In this document: piece after piece, positions 21,868 to 32,897 of the stretch
Numbering within the stretch: position 1 is the stretch's first letter
Layout: each line of letters starts with the position of its first letter
DNA from: Ceratopteris richardii
Lineage: Eukaryota > Streptophyta > Polypodiopsida > Polypodiales > Pteridaceae
Reading direction: 5' to 3'
NCBI GenBank assembly: GCA_020310875.1
Contig: CM035408.1
Location: 148,916,907 to 148,980,906 of the forward strand
DNA: 64,000 nucleotides
The notes under the pieces: generated by a model
Database searches by the model: none
What the model saw: only the letters and a program-made list of their open reading frames with translations
What the model was told of the DNA's origin: nothing
Translations under genes and position numbers: made by a program

Positions 21868-23916
21868 ATTCCTAATGTTTCTTTGCAGGTAATTTTTCCT
21901 CCTCCTTATTTCCTTGTGAATAGTGTAGAGAGAGAGGTAGAAAATGTTAGTTTCCCTTCTCTTGATGGATGCACGTAGACCTGCGCAGAGAGTTAAACTA
22001 AGAGAGAGAATTATTTTAAGAGTGAGAAAGAGAAATGAATTCCCTTTTTTTTTCGGGCGCTGTAGACCATGGTGTACGCACAGATTGAGAGTGAGGAGCT
22101 TGCATACCCTTCTTAGCCTCTTAGCCTCTCTCTGTCTGGGTGCATGGAGGAGATAAAGAGAGTAAGTATTATCAAGTGCAAACGCGATGACGTTGCTCTC
22201 ACTCTGTGCTCCAGAAGGTTCAGGGATGCTTCACATCACGACTTTAGGCAGGAGAACTCTAGGGCTGCTGTTGTGTTTGGATGATGGAGTGTCTACGCAA
22301 ATCAATGTTATTCGCTATATACTTTGAAGTCTGAAGCAAGCGTGCAGCCTGTTTTTACACGGGAAATAACCTCTATACTTTATATTGTGAGCCCATGATA
22401 AGCCGACGATTTGTATCAACGCACTAATAGATTATAATGTATATAGCCTGCTTCAGGTGCAGTTGATCGTATTAAAATAATCATGATTCAGTGCAGATCT
22501 AGGGGAATCGATTGGCTTAGGCACTACTGATGATATACAGTAGAATGACGATGATAAAGCTGTAGCGCTTAGGAGAGAGAAGGAAAAGAGTGGCGAATCG
22601 CGATGTTGTAGGCTGTAGTGTGCATGCAAGTCACGACAGAGAGAAGTTAGAAGAGAGGTTGAACGCGCAGAGAGAGAGAGGCACGGAGACTACTGCTTGC
22701 GCATCGGATGAGCGAGATTGGGGGATGTCGGTGAGCGCCAGGAGAGAGAGTCCTATGCGCTTCACATGAGAGAGGCTGAATCCTTGATGGCGGCAATTGT
22801 GCATCCGGGAGAGAGTGCTTGGGCACCTGTTCACTGTGAGGCACATGGAACGTGCTGGCAGTGCGCAAGGAATCAGGGGAGAGAGATTCACGAGCGCTGG
22901 ATAGAGAGAGAGATGGTTGGCTGGCTGAAACTGACAGAGAGACAGATGTGCATGCCATGCGCAGATAGAGAACATAGACGCAAAAGATTTGCGATTCGCA
23001 GAGAGAGTTTAATTGTGTTGAATGAAAATATATTTTGCTCTTCGGAAGTGTGTGCAAAATCTAGGTGATCATGAGGTGTCTTCCATGGATTGATAGATGT
23101 TGACAGAAGTCTTAGGGCCTAATTCCATCCGATGGATTTTTCTTGCCTGCGCTAGAGTGTGCTCATAGCTCGTTCTTGATACCTTAGTCGCTTTCTGAGG
23201 GGAATAAGTGAGCTGCGCAAGAGAGAGTCGTAGATTGGTGGCTATTGTGGTGCGGAGATCTGCCGCCCACACAAGTGTATGAGAGAGTAAAGAGGTCAGC
23301 ACTTGATATAGAGGGAGAAAAACATGGTGATCGTCACTGTAGGGATTAGTGGATGCTGTCACTTAGAGAGATATGCTTGCAAATAGTTCTAGAGAGAGAG
23401 GGAGTTAGGAGAGAGATAATGAAAGTTCATTTAAGTATTGATTACTTCAGTAATTTATTTAGTTCATTGCTTAGTTCCTTTTCTAGATATTTAGTATATT
23501 GATGTATGAAACTTTAATGTGTAGAGTACATATGCATGGAAGTGTATGTATAGTTAATATGCATTAACTTATATAGTGCGTTAAATATTCATGAAAAATG
23601 TGTGTAAAGGAAAATATTAGTATGAGTATAGAAGCATGTGCATGTGAGTAAGTAAGTGCATATGCATGGTAGTATGCATGAACATGGATGTGCATGAGTG
23701 TGCTAGTGCTTTGGAGCATGTGCATGATTAAATGTTTATGTATATTAGAAGATATGCATCTTAGCATGTGCATTAGTGTGTGCATGGTTATAGGTATTTA
23801 GAAGTGCATGAAAGTATGTTAGCATGTGTATGCTTTAATATATGTAAAGTATGGGTTTTATTTTTTTTTCATTAATTTCTTGCCAGATTACTAATATTCC
23901 TAATGTTTCTTTGCAG
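21868..23916 (+). other. 21-bp direct repeats bounding a 2-kb segment of LTR-A; possible intron
   Basis: The string ATTCCTAATGTTTCTTTGCAG occurs at 21868-21888 and again at 23896-23916. The first copy is followed by GTAATTTT, giving CAG|GTAAT, a good plant splice donor. The second ends in a pyrimidine-rich tract and CAG|AA, a good acceptor with CTAAT upstream. Splicing would remove 21889-23916. Alternatively the repeats flank an old insertion. The arrangement is kept in the other LTR-A copies. Confidence 0.4.
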
Positions 23917-24140
23917 AAACATTGAAGATTAAAAAGCAATTGAAGTGCAGTGAAGTGAAGCAAAGTGAAGATTTCATCAATTCAATTATCCGACAATCTG
24001 AATTAAATCCATGGAAATTATCCTTGATTAAGCTTTGTATAGGATTCACTAGTTGTTAGCAATCTTTTAGAGAAATTATATCATTGCTTTATAGCATTGT
24101 AATCATCCATTATTGTCATTAGCATTAAGTCAATTCTAAT

Positions 24141-24422
24141 TTGCATTATCATTCTTGTCAATGTTATCTGAAATCGTTAATTTCAATTTCTCATGATTAT
24201 TGTTTGAATAGATTTATAGCCTTATTTTCATTCGCATCTAATGATCCTCAAGATAACATAGATTCATTTCCACCACCCTTAAATAGGCGTACACAACCTA
24301 ATCATTTAGAAATCCAAGAAGACGTAATTATAAAAGAAAAATTAACTAAGGAAACTTTGATAGTACCTATACCTCATGAAGCTATTGATAGATATAGAGC
24401 AGTCCAGCCTTACGATTCTTAA
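24141..24422 (+). CDS. Small conserved LTR ORF, 93 codons, function unknown
   Basis: Located near the 3' end of LTR-A. The same ORF, with one to three substitutions, occurs at 24809-25090 and 36432-36713 on the minus strand, inside the other LTR-A-type sequences. The protein has a hydrophobic start and a charged C-terminal half (DVIIKEKLT, VPIPHEAIDRYRAV). All copies are recent duplicates, so conservation alone does not show selection. It could be chance, or a short upstream ORF in the leader RNA. No domain is recognised. Confidence 0.3.
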   Translation: MHYHSCQCYLKSLISISHDYCLNRFIALFSFASNDPQDNIDSFPPPLNRRTQPNHLEIQEDVIIKEKLTKETLIVPIPHEAIDRYRAVQPYDS

Positions 24423-24607
24423 ACGTTTAAAGTGTTTCAATTATCTACTCCATATTTCCTAGATTTAAGAGTAATTTAGAATTTCTGATACCTTAGACAA
24501 AAGAAAAATATACCTAAAACACCTACGATTGTCTCATACACCCTGCGTGTGCCGAGGGACTTAGTGGCTGACTGATCCACCAGCGTTATGTCCGGAACTT
24601 CCCGACA

Positions 24608-24626
24608 ATTTGGTGAACCACTAAAT
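24608..24626. other. Centre of the palindrome: PBS remnant plus filler
   Basis: After the LTR-A end come ATT and TGGTGAACC, the first nine bases of the tRNA-Trp PBS, then ACTAAAT. The inverted LTR then starts at CGGGAAG without its terminal TGT. The string CCACTAAATC spanning the join also occurs inside the LTR end at about 24664-24673, so the filler looks templated from there. Confidence 0.75.
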
Positions 24627-27600
24627 CGGGAAGTTACGGACATAAGGCTGGTGGATCAGTCAGCCACTAAATCCCTCGGCACACGCAGGGTGTATGAGAC
24701 AATCGTAGGTGTTTTAGGTATATTTTTCTTTCATCTAAGGTATCAGAAATTCTAAATTACTCTTAAATCTAGGAAATATGGAGTAGATAATTGAAACACT
24801 TTAAACGTTTAAGAATCGTAAGGCTGGACTGCTCTATATCTATCAATAGCTTCATGAGGTATAGGTACTATCAAAGTTTCCTCAGTTAATTTTTCTTTTA
24901 TAATTACGTCTTCTTGGATTTCTAAATGATTAGGTTGTGTACGCCTAATTAAGGGTGGTGGAAATGAATCTATGTTATCTTGAGGATCATTAGATGCGAA
25001 TGAAAATAAGGCTATAAATCTATTCAAACAATAATCATGAGAAATTGAAATTAACGATTTCAGATAACATTGACAAGAATGATAATGCAAATTAGAATTG
25101 ACTTAATGCTAATGACAATAATGGATGATTACAATGCTATAAAGCAATGATATAATTTCTCTAAAAGATTGCTAACAACTAGTGAATCCTATACAAAGCT
25201 TAATCAAGGATAATTTCTATGGATTTAATTCAGATTGTCGGATAATTGAATTGATGAAATCTTCACTTTGCTTCACTTCACTGCACTTCAATTGCTTTTT
25301 AATCTTCAATGTTTCTGCAAAGAAACATTAGGAATATTAGTAATCTGGCAAGAAATTAATGAAAAAAAAATAAAACCCATACTTTACATACATTAAAGCA
25401 GACACATGCTAACATACTTTCATGCACTTCTAAATACCTATAACCATGCACACACTAATGCACATGCTAAGATGCATATCTTCTAATATACATAAACATT
25501 TAATCATGCACATGCTCCAAAGCACTAGCACACTCATGCACATCCATGTTCATGCATACTACCATGCATATGCACTTACTTACTCACATGCACATGCTTC
25601 TATACTCATACTAATATTTTCCTTTACACACATTTTTCATGAATATTTAACGCACTATATAAGTTAATGCATATTAACTATACATACACTTCCATGCATA
25701 TGTACTCTACACATTAAAGTTTCATACATCAATATACTAAATATCTAGAAAAGGAACTAAGCAATGAACTAAATAAATTACTGAAGTAATCAATACTTAA
25801 ATGAACTTTCATTATCTCTCTCCTAACTCCCTCTCTCTCTAGAACTATTTGCAAGCATATCTCTCTAAGTGACAGCATCCACTAATCCCTGCAGTGACGA
25901 TCACCATGTTTTTCTCCCTCTATATCAAGTGCTGACCTCTTTACTCTCTCATCCACTTGTGTGGGCGGCAGATCTCCGCACCACAACAACCACCAATCTA
26001 CGACTCTCTCTTGCGCAGCTCACTTATTCCCCTCATAAAGCGACTAAGGTATCAAGAACGAGCTATGAGCACACTCTAGCGCAGGCAAGAAAAATCCATC
26101 GGATGGAATTAGGCCCTAAGACTTCTGTCAACATCTATCAATCCATGGAAGACACCTCATGATCACTTAGATTTTGCACACACTTCCGAAGAGCAAAATA
26201 TATTTTCATTCAACACAATTAAACTCTCTCTGCGAATCGCAAATCTTCTGCGTCTATGTTCTCTATCTGCGCATGGCATGCACATCTGTCTCTCTGTCAG
26301 TTTCAGCCAGCCAACCATCTCTCTCTCTATCCAGTGCTCGTGAATCTCTCTCCCCTGATTCCTTGCGCACTGCCAGCACGTTCCATGTGCCTCACAGTGA
26401 ACAGGTGCCCAAGCACTCTCTCCCGGATGCACAATTGCCGCCATCAAGGATTCAGCCTCTCTCGTGTGAAGCGCATAGGACTCTCTCTCCTGGCGCTCAC
26501 CGACATCCCCCAATCTCGCTCATCCGATGCGCAAGCAGTAGTCTCCGTGCCTCTCTCTCTCTGCGCGTTCAACCTCTCTACTAACTTCTCTCTGTCGTGA
26601 CTTGCATGCACACTACAGCCTACAGCATCGCGATTCGCCACTCTTTTTCTTCTCTCTCCTAAGCGCTACAGCTTTATCATCGTCATTCTACTGTATATCA
26701 TCAGTAGTGCCTAAGCCAATCGATTCCCCTGGATCTGCACTGAATCATGATTATTTTAATACGATCAACTGCACCTGAAGCAGGCTATATACATTATAAT
26801 CTATTAGTGCGTTGATACAAATCGTCGGCTTATCATGGGCTCACAATATAAAGTATAGAGGTTATTTCCTGTGTAAAAACAGGCTGCACGCTTGCTTCAG
26901 ACTTCAAAGTATATAGCGAATAACATTGATTTGCGTAGACACTCCATCATCCAAACACAACAGCAGCCCTAGAGTTCTCCTGCCTAAAGTCGTGATGTGA
27001 AGCATCCCTGAACCTTCTGGAGCACAGAGTGAGAGCAACGTCATCGCGTTTGCACTTGATAATACTTACTCTCTTTATCTCCTCCATGCACCCAGACAGA
27101 GAGAGGCTAAGAGGCTAAGAAGGGTATGCAAGCTCCTCACTCTCAATCTGTGCGTACACCATGGTCTACAGCGCCCGAAAAAAAAAGGGAATTCATTTCT
27201 CTTTCTCACTCTTAAAATAATTCTCTCTCCTAGTTTAACTCTCTGCGCAGGTCTACGTGCATCCATCAAGAGAAGGGAAACTAACATTTTCTACCTCTCT
27301 CTCTACACTATTCACAAGGAAATAAGGAGGAGGAAAAATTACCTGCAAAGAAACATTAGGAATTCATGATCAAAGCATACATATATATACGCACACAAAT
27401 CCTCTCTATACCACTATTTTGGTTTCCTACTTTATTTCCCATCCATCCTTTAACCCACCATACTTTAAATTGACTTTTCTCACATAACTTACTTTCACCT
27501 CTCTTTTCATCTACACTAATTCTCATCATTCCTTTTTATTAACCAACTTTTTCACTTTAAGTGCATCTTCCTTTCAGACCACTCCTTAATTCACTTTAAT

Positions 27601-28304
27601 TCCACATTACTCACATACCATTCTTTTTTCTAGCATCCATATAGACCACTAGTTATTTATCCACTTCATTTTCTTTTTAATTCTATTTACCCTAAATTTC
27701 TCAATTAAATAAATCATTTAAATTAAGCTTAGGTTAAGCTTTTAATTAATTAAAACCTTAGTATTTAAATGCACACATATGATTAAAGTAATTATTAATA
27801 GCATAGTTTAATTTTTAATACATAAATATTTAATGTATAGATTAATGTATTTGAATAACAACTATTCTAGCCCTTGAAACATACTAAAATCCTAGAAAAC
27901 CTATTAAAACCCTTCAGAAACCCATGAAAACCCTTTAAAACTCTTCTGAACCCTATCATTAATCCATTAACACTTAAATAAACCCTAGCATTAACCCATT
28001 AGAATCTTTTGAGACCCTTTGGATTAACCCAACTAACATAAAATCATATCAACTTATGAAATCCTAGGATTAAATACCCATGATTCTTGAATGTATGAAT
28101 AAAACAACTCATTAAATGAGTAATTAGGGTAAACCCTACTATGAACATAGAATCTTCATCATCATTTGTACCTGTAAACACTTTCAAGGTAGTTAATTCC
28201 AATCCACACAATTGTTTAACAGTGATATAAAAGGTTAGAATTCACCAATTAAGTTAATTTTATTTTATCTGGTCATCAATTGGAAAGTTGAAAACTTTCC
28301 GACA
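24627..28304 (-). repeat. LTR-A', 3' LTR of the minus element
   Basis: On the minus strand it starts TGTCGGAAAG at 28304 after the polypurine tract, and ends CTTCCCG at 24627, lacking the terminal ACA. It is otherwise colinear with LTR-A (3678 versus 3681 bp) and carries the same TATA-like site, paired 21-bp repeats and 93-codon ORF (24809-25090). Confidence 0.88.
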
Positions 28305-29500
28305 TTCGCCCCGGCCAAACCTGCACATCGTCCTCGATGGGCCAACCTGCAGATCATAGAAAGCAATATCAAATTCTTTTGAAACTTATTCATGACTCAA
28401 ATTCAAATTGCCTGTATATAAAAAATGCTTCTATCATTAGTACATCTTCAAATAGCAAAGAAAACTTTATAAAATTATGTAAACTTGAATTTAAACCATT
28501 TCGTTCAATGCATGAATTGAAAACAGGTTTTAGAAGGAAACTATAGAAGTCATTCAAATAGTGTTCGTACTAACTCTTCTATTAACTCTGTTCATAAGTA
28601 AAGCATATGTTATATAGGCCTTCTACCCTCATCTCCTAACCATTTGCCATTAAGATACAAAAAACTAACTCCCCTCTAGCATACATCCGCCTTATATAGC
28701 CCGCTTTTCAAATCAGAAGTGATTTCGAGACCATAACTGATTTATTTGATTTTTCTTTTATCTCATTTTTTTTATCATAATTTTTCCTTTTGTGTCTTTT
28801 TTTTCCCTCTTTTCATATGCAGCAACCATTAATGTACTGCTTTCAATTTTTCTTCGCAACTTTTTTGATGAAGGGGAAAGGCTTAACCCCTAATCAGAGC
28901 AAAGGATCTAGAGGTAAGCTAAAGCAGGAACTAGGATCTCTTTAGCTAAATGGGTCAGATTTAAGGAAGCTTACCTATATAAAACAAGCCTACTTCTACT
29001 AGGAGTTGCAAGTTAAGGGTTCCTTCAACTATTCATATGACAGCCATAGGTCTCTAATCCCTATCTTCTCTTCAAGCACATTCCTACTTCAGTGTAAATT
29101 CTACTTTTCATAATTTTATAAGAAGTTTCTTAACCTAGCTAAAGAATGTACATTTCTAATTATGATAATGCAGGAAAAAACAAAACTTAAAACATTAATC
29201 AGGGTTAGAACTGTTTCACCTGATCTATATAGATTCCATCTTTAGCATTGCCTTTCATCCAAATATCGCTTTGATTGCTTAAATTTTAAACTGCATGTAC
29301 TATCTTCAATCTCCTGCGCTTTATCTTTATCATAAATCAGTCTTTAATTAATTGGTTCAAAAAACATCTTCAACTCCTGCTATCAAGTAACAACATATAA
29401 ACTCACAAGAAAATTAGTTTAAATAAAATTTTTATTTTCATACATAGAAAAGAAAAAACATATTTAACAAAAAATTTAAACATTATTTTTATTAAAACAT
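28305..29500 (-). other. 3' internal region and PPT of the minus element
   Basis: Colinear with 19731-20926. The minus-strand polypurine tract GGCCGGGGCGAA is at 28305-28316 and the TATA-like CTATATAAGG at about 28690-28699. No gene is seen. Confidence 0.75.
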
Positions 29501-32500
29501 TCATTCATCATTTTCTTCATCAGATAATAAATCATAATATTCTTCATTTCTTTGTTTAAATATTTTAACTCTTTTACCTGCAATTAAATTTTTAAGCGGA
29601 GTTCCATCTAACTCTCTTAAGGCATACGTTCCATTTTCATAGATTTTGACCACCACATAAGGTCCAAACCAACGCTTTTTTATTTTTCTACGAGCATCAT
29701 ACTGTATATCGAATGTGCTATCATATATCAATACCCAATCATTAATTTGAATTTGCTTTGGTCTTAACCTATGCGATTTATCAAAATACTTTTTATTTTT
29801 AAGTCGAGAAGTTTTTAATTTAGCTATAGCTTCATCTAGTCTTTCATTCCCTTGCTCAAGCTGCTGAATCCTTAAAGCTAATAAGTCTTCAGTAGATAAA
29901 TTATCTTTCCAAGGAAGCGTAGTCCAAGTAAGAATTTGGGTATTTACTGGAAAAATTGGCTTTTGGCAGTACATTAGCTCTGCCGGCATAAACCCCGTCG
30001 TTCTCGTACAAGTCATTCTATCAGCCCACAAAGCGAATGGCAAAAACTTCGGCCAATTCTTCAGTTCTCCTTTGCAAGCTTTAGAAATCGCTTTTATGAT
30101 AGGGGAATGCCCTCTTTCAATTTTTCCGTTAGCCTCAGGGTTATATGCAGTCGTAAGAGCTAAACGAATTCCATGCCTAGCAAAGAATTCCTTAGCCTCT
30201 TGTGCGTCTAATTCGCCCCTATCGGCTACTATTTTTTCAATATACCCAAATCTTGAAATCACATCTTCTAGAAGAAATTTGCATACATTGAAAGTAGTTT
30301 TTGATCTTAGAGCTCGGCCTTCCACATGATTAGTAAGATCTTCTCGAGCAAGAACTATGTATCTCATTCTATCGATACCTTTGGGCATGGTTACTAAGTC
30401 TACTACCCACTTATAGTGTATGCATGGTGGATACGTAGGATGCAGTGGATCCCTATGCTTAACCGATGAATAAACTTGACATACATCGCAAGAATCCACA
30501 TATTTCTTTACATTAACATAAATACCTGGCCACCAGTAACACTCTCTAATTTTTTCATAAGTGGCAATAAAACCTTTATGCCCGGCCCATAAAGTATCAT
30601 GCATGCTCTTCATGACTTGCATCTGAAGATTCTTAGTACCTAGTACTCTTTGTGGCATTTTGATCTTCCCCCTTGCATGTCTCCAAATTAACCCATCTTT
30701 TAAGAAAAAGTTAAATGCTCTTTTTCTAATATTTCTAAATTTATTTGAAGACCATGAAGGTGATCTAACTAAAGTACTAAGATACTTTCCAATCTCTAGC
30801 CACTCTCCTTCGTATTCCTCTGAATTAAATTTTTCATATACATAAACTTGGGAATCATAATTTATCGTATTAGTATCTACTTTGGCTTCATCATTCTCAT
30901 CATACCTAGCTCTTGAGAGCATATCAGCAACAGAGTTAGACTTTCCTAAAATATGGATTAAAACTGGATTTATAAATTTAATATAAGAAATCCAACGAAG
31001 CATTGCAATATCTGGTGAAGAACAGTTTGTGATCATTCCAATTAGTGGTAAACAATCTATCTCCACAATCACATTTGCTCCTATGAAATATTCTTTATCA
31101 GACTTTAGAGCTGTGACTAAACCCCAAAGTTCCCTTTTAATTTGAGGATAATTTCTTTGAGTATTATGTAAAATCTTAGCTCCAAATCTAATAGCATATC
31201 TTCTACCCTCTTCATCATCTTGACTTATGACCCAGCCAATTCCAATAGGACTAGTATCAACAGTCAAAATAATAGGCTTATTATTCGTATAATCTACTCG
31301 TTTAAGGATTGGAGCTTCTTGTAACAACTTCTTTAATCTACGCATTGCTTGAGTATGTTTTTCTGTCCAAAAAATTTTCTTTTCTTCCTTAATAAATCAT
31401 AAAGACAGTCAGCTATATGTGCAAAATGTGGTATCCATATAACATAGAAGATACAAGCTCCTAAAAATCGACGAACTTCACTCACATTTTGACATATCTC
31501 TGAAATCTTACTAATGGCATCAATTTTATGAGGGTATGGCTTTCGTCCATAATAGCCACAAAGATGACCTACAATTAGGACCTCATTAACACCAAAAGTA
31601 GATTTTTCTATTGATAATGTTAAGCCAACTTGAATAAATCGCTGAAAGATCTTTTGGCAATCAAGGATATGAGCCTTTACAAATCTACTACAACCATCTT
31701 CATCCAGAGTGCTATCTTTCTCTTCTTCCAAGCAACCCTTAATGGGAATGTCATCTATAAAGGGCATAGTAATGTGAGGAATAAAATCGTGCAAAACCAA
31801 ATTCATTGCACTCATCATGTGTGCTACTGAATTGGTCGCACCTTGAGGTAATGTACACATCCTAACTAATCCCAAAGGTGTTTTCATGGTAGTAATGTCT
31901 CTACTCTCTAATGCCAATTGAAATTGATCATACCCAGAGTAGAGATCACCCATTGAATATATAGAATTGCCTGAAAATGCTTCTGCAAATTCATCCACAA
32001 TTGGACCTGTACCCACATTTCTAATAGTCACTTTATTAACTGGTTGAAGATCTTGGATAAACCGAAGTTTTCCACTCTTCTTGGGCACAGTAAACCAACG
32101 GTTTGAATAGGGAGCTGAAGAGGATTCTAAAATATGCATATGAATTTTTTCTTTAAGTAATCTAATCAGCTCTGGAAGATGAGCTTTCGGTATAGGAATA
32201 GGGCACAAATTCCAAGGAATATGGGGAATAGTGAAAATTATCATCGGTGCAACTATCCGAGGATCTGCACATCCTATCTCTGAAGGCTCAAGAGAAGATG
32301 CTCTTCCATGTTGCTCAATAATCTTCAAAACATACTCTTTTTCTGTTGGAAGAAGGAAACCACTAGCATCTAATTTAATTTGATTTAAGGATTCTTTAGT
32401 AAATACATGGCCAATATTTGTTGGATTTCTAAGGATTGGCTCATGACTTACATTCTTTATAATATCATTACTAAATTTTGGTAGTGGTTGAGCTACGGGT

Positions 32501-32823
32501 TTAACCTTCTTACTAACAGTTTTATATTTGGTCTCCACTAAGGCATCATACTCATGATTAATACTAGAGGCATATTCCTGAATTAATGCATACATATCAA
32601 GTGAAGAGATAAGAATATGGGAATTAGACTTACTCTGATAACAAAGTTCTAATTCTTCTAATGTTGAGAAGCAATGTGTAGTTTCAATAATATATTCAAT
32701 ACTTTCATCCATTAACAAATCTCCTTTGTTTTTCAAATGTTTTTCGTATTTTTTTATAAGTTTTCTTGGAATTTGTTTAAAATGAAAAATATTTAACGTA
32801 GCAGATGGAAAATAAACAGTCAT
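29501..32823 (-). pseudogene. pol: Ty3/gypsy pol, minus copy, one frameshift
   Basis: Same protein as the ORF at 16407-19730, with RT, RNase H and integrase in that order. Frame one (32823-31333) covers RT including the FIDD box and the conserved Trp before VPKK that the plus copy has lost. A single-base loss in a T-run near 31366 shifts the frame between RT and RNase H. The second frame (31345-29501) covers RNase H, integrase with HHCC and DDE residues, and the GPY-type tail. About twenty residues differ from the plus copy. Its ATG lies about 75 nt after the gag-protease stop, so gag and pol are separate ORFs in this family, not one fused polyprotein. Confidence 0.92.
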
Positions 32824-32897
32824 TTTATCTAAGTTTTGTACAAGATTTTGCGAGATTTCGAACCAAAGTCCACTGTCATCTCGCTCAATAGTGGCAT

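Larger units (their letters stand above)
16365..24607 (+). repeat. Left arm of giant inverted repeat (about 8.2 kb)
   Basis: Everything from gtggactttggttcg just before pol through the end of LTR-A recurs in reverse complement at 24627-32871. Differences are scattered substitutions and small indels, including one frameshift in the right-arm pol. The left boundary is where the tRNA-Ala-linked sequence joins the pol leader. Confidence 0.92.
20927..24607 (+). repeat. LTR-A, 3.7 kb, plus orientation
   Basis: It begins TGTCGGAAAA after the polypurine tract and ends CCCGACA. A TATA-like GTATATATATG sits at 21841-21851. The part downstream is rich in GA/CT tracts (about 22600-23450) and ATG-rich simple sequence (about 23530-23840), and holds a short conserved ORF near its end. 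The next bases (24608-24619) are att followed by the first nine bases of the tRNA-Trp PBS. Confidence 0.88.
24627..32871 (-). repeat. Right arm of giant inverted repeat
   Basis: Reverse complement of 16365-24607: LTR-A', 3' internal region and pol. Its outer boundary, near gtccac at about 32871, continues into the gag-protease leader of a complete-type element. The left arm instead meets the tRNA-Ala segment there. The right arm therefore appears to keep the parental arrangement. Confidence 0.92.

Noticed and set aside
22631-23068. Overlapping sense and antisense ORFs of 114-136 codons, repeated at 26163-26600 and 37786-38223
   Set aside because: They lie in a GA/CT-rich part of LTR-A that favours open frames on both strands. 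Low-complexity Ser/Leu or Arg/Glu composition and near-identical duplicates give no evidence of coding.
30072-30329. Antisense ORFs within pol (30072-30329, 18902-19159, 17400-17600, 31630-31830)
   Set aside because: Opposite-strand shadows of a strongly coding sequence.
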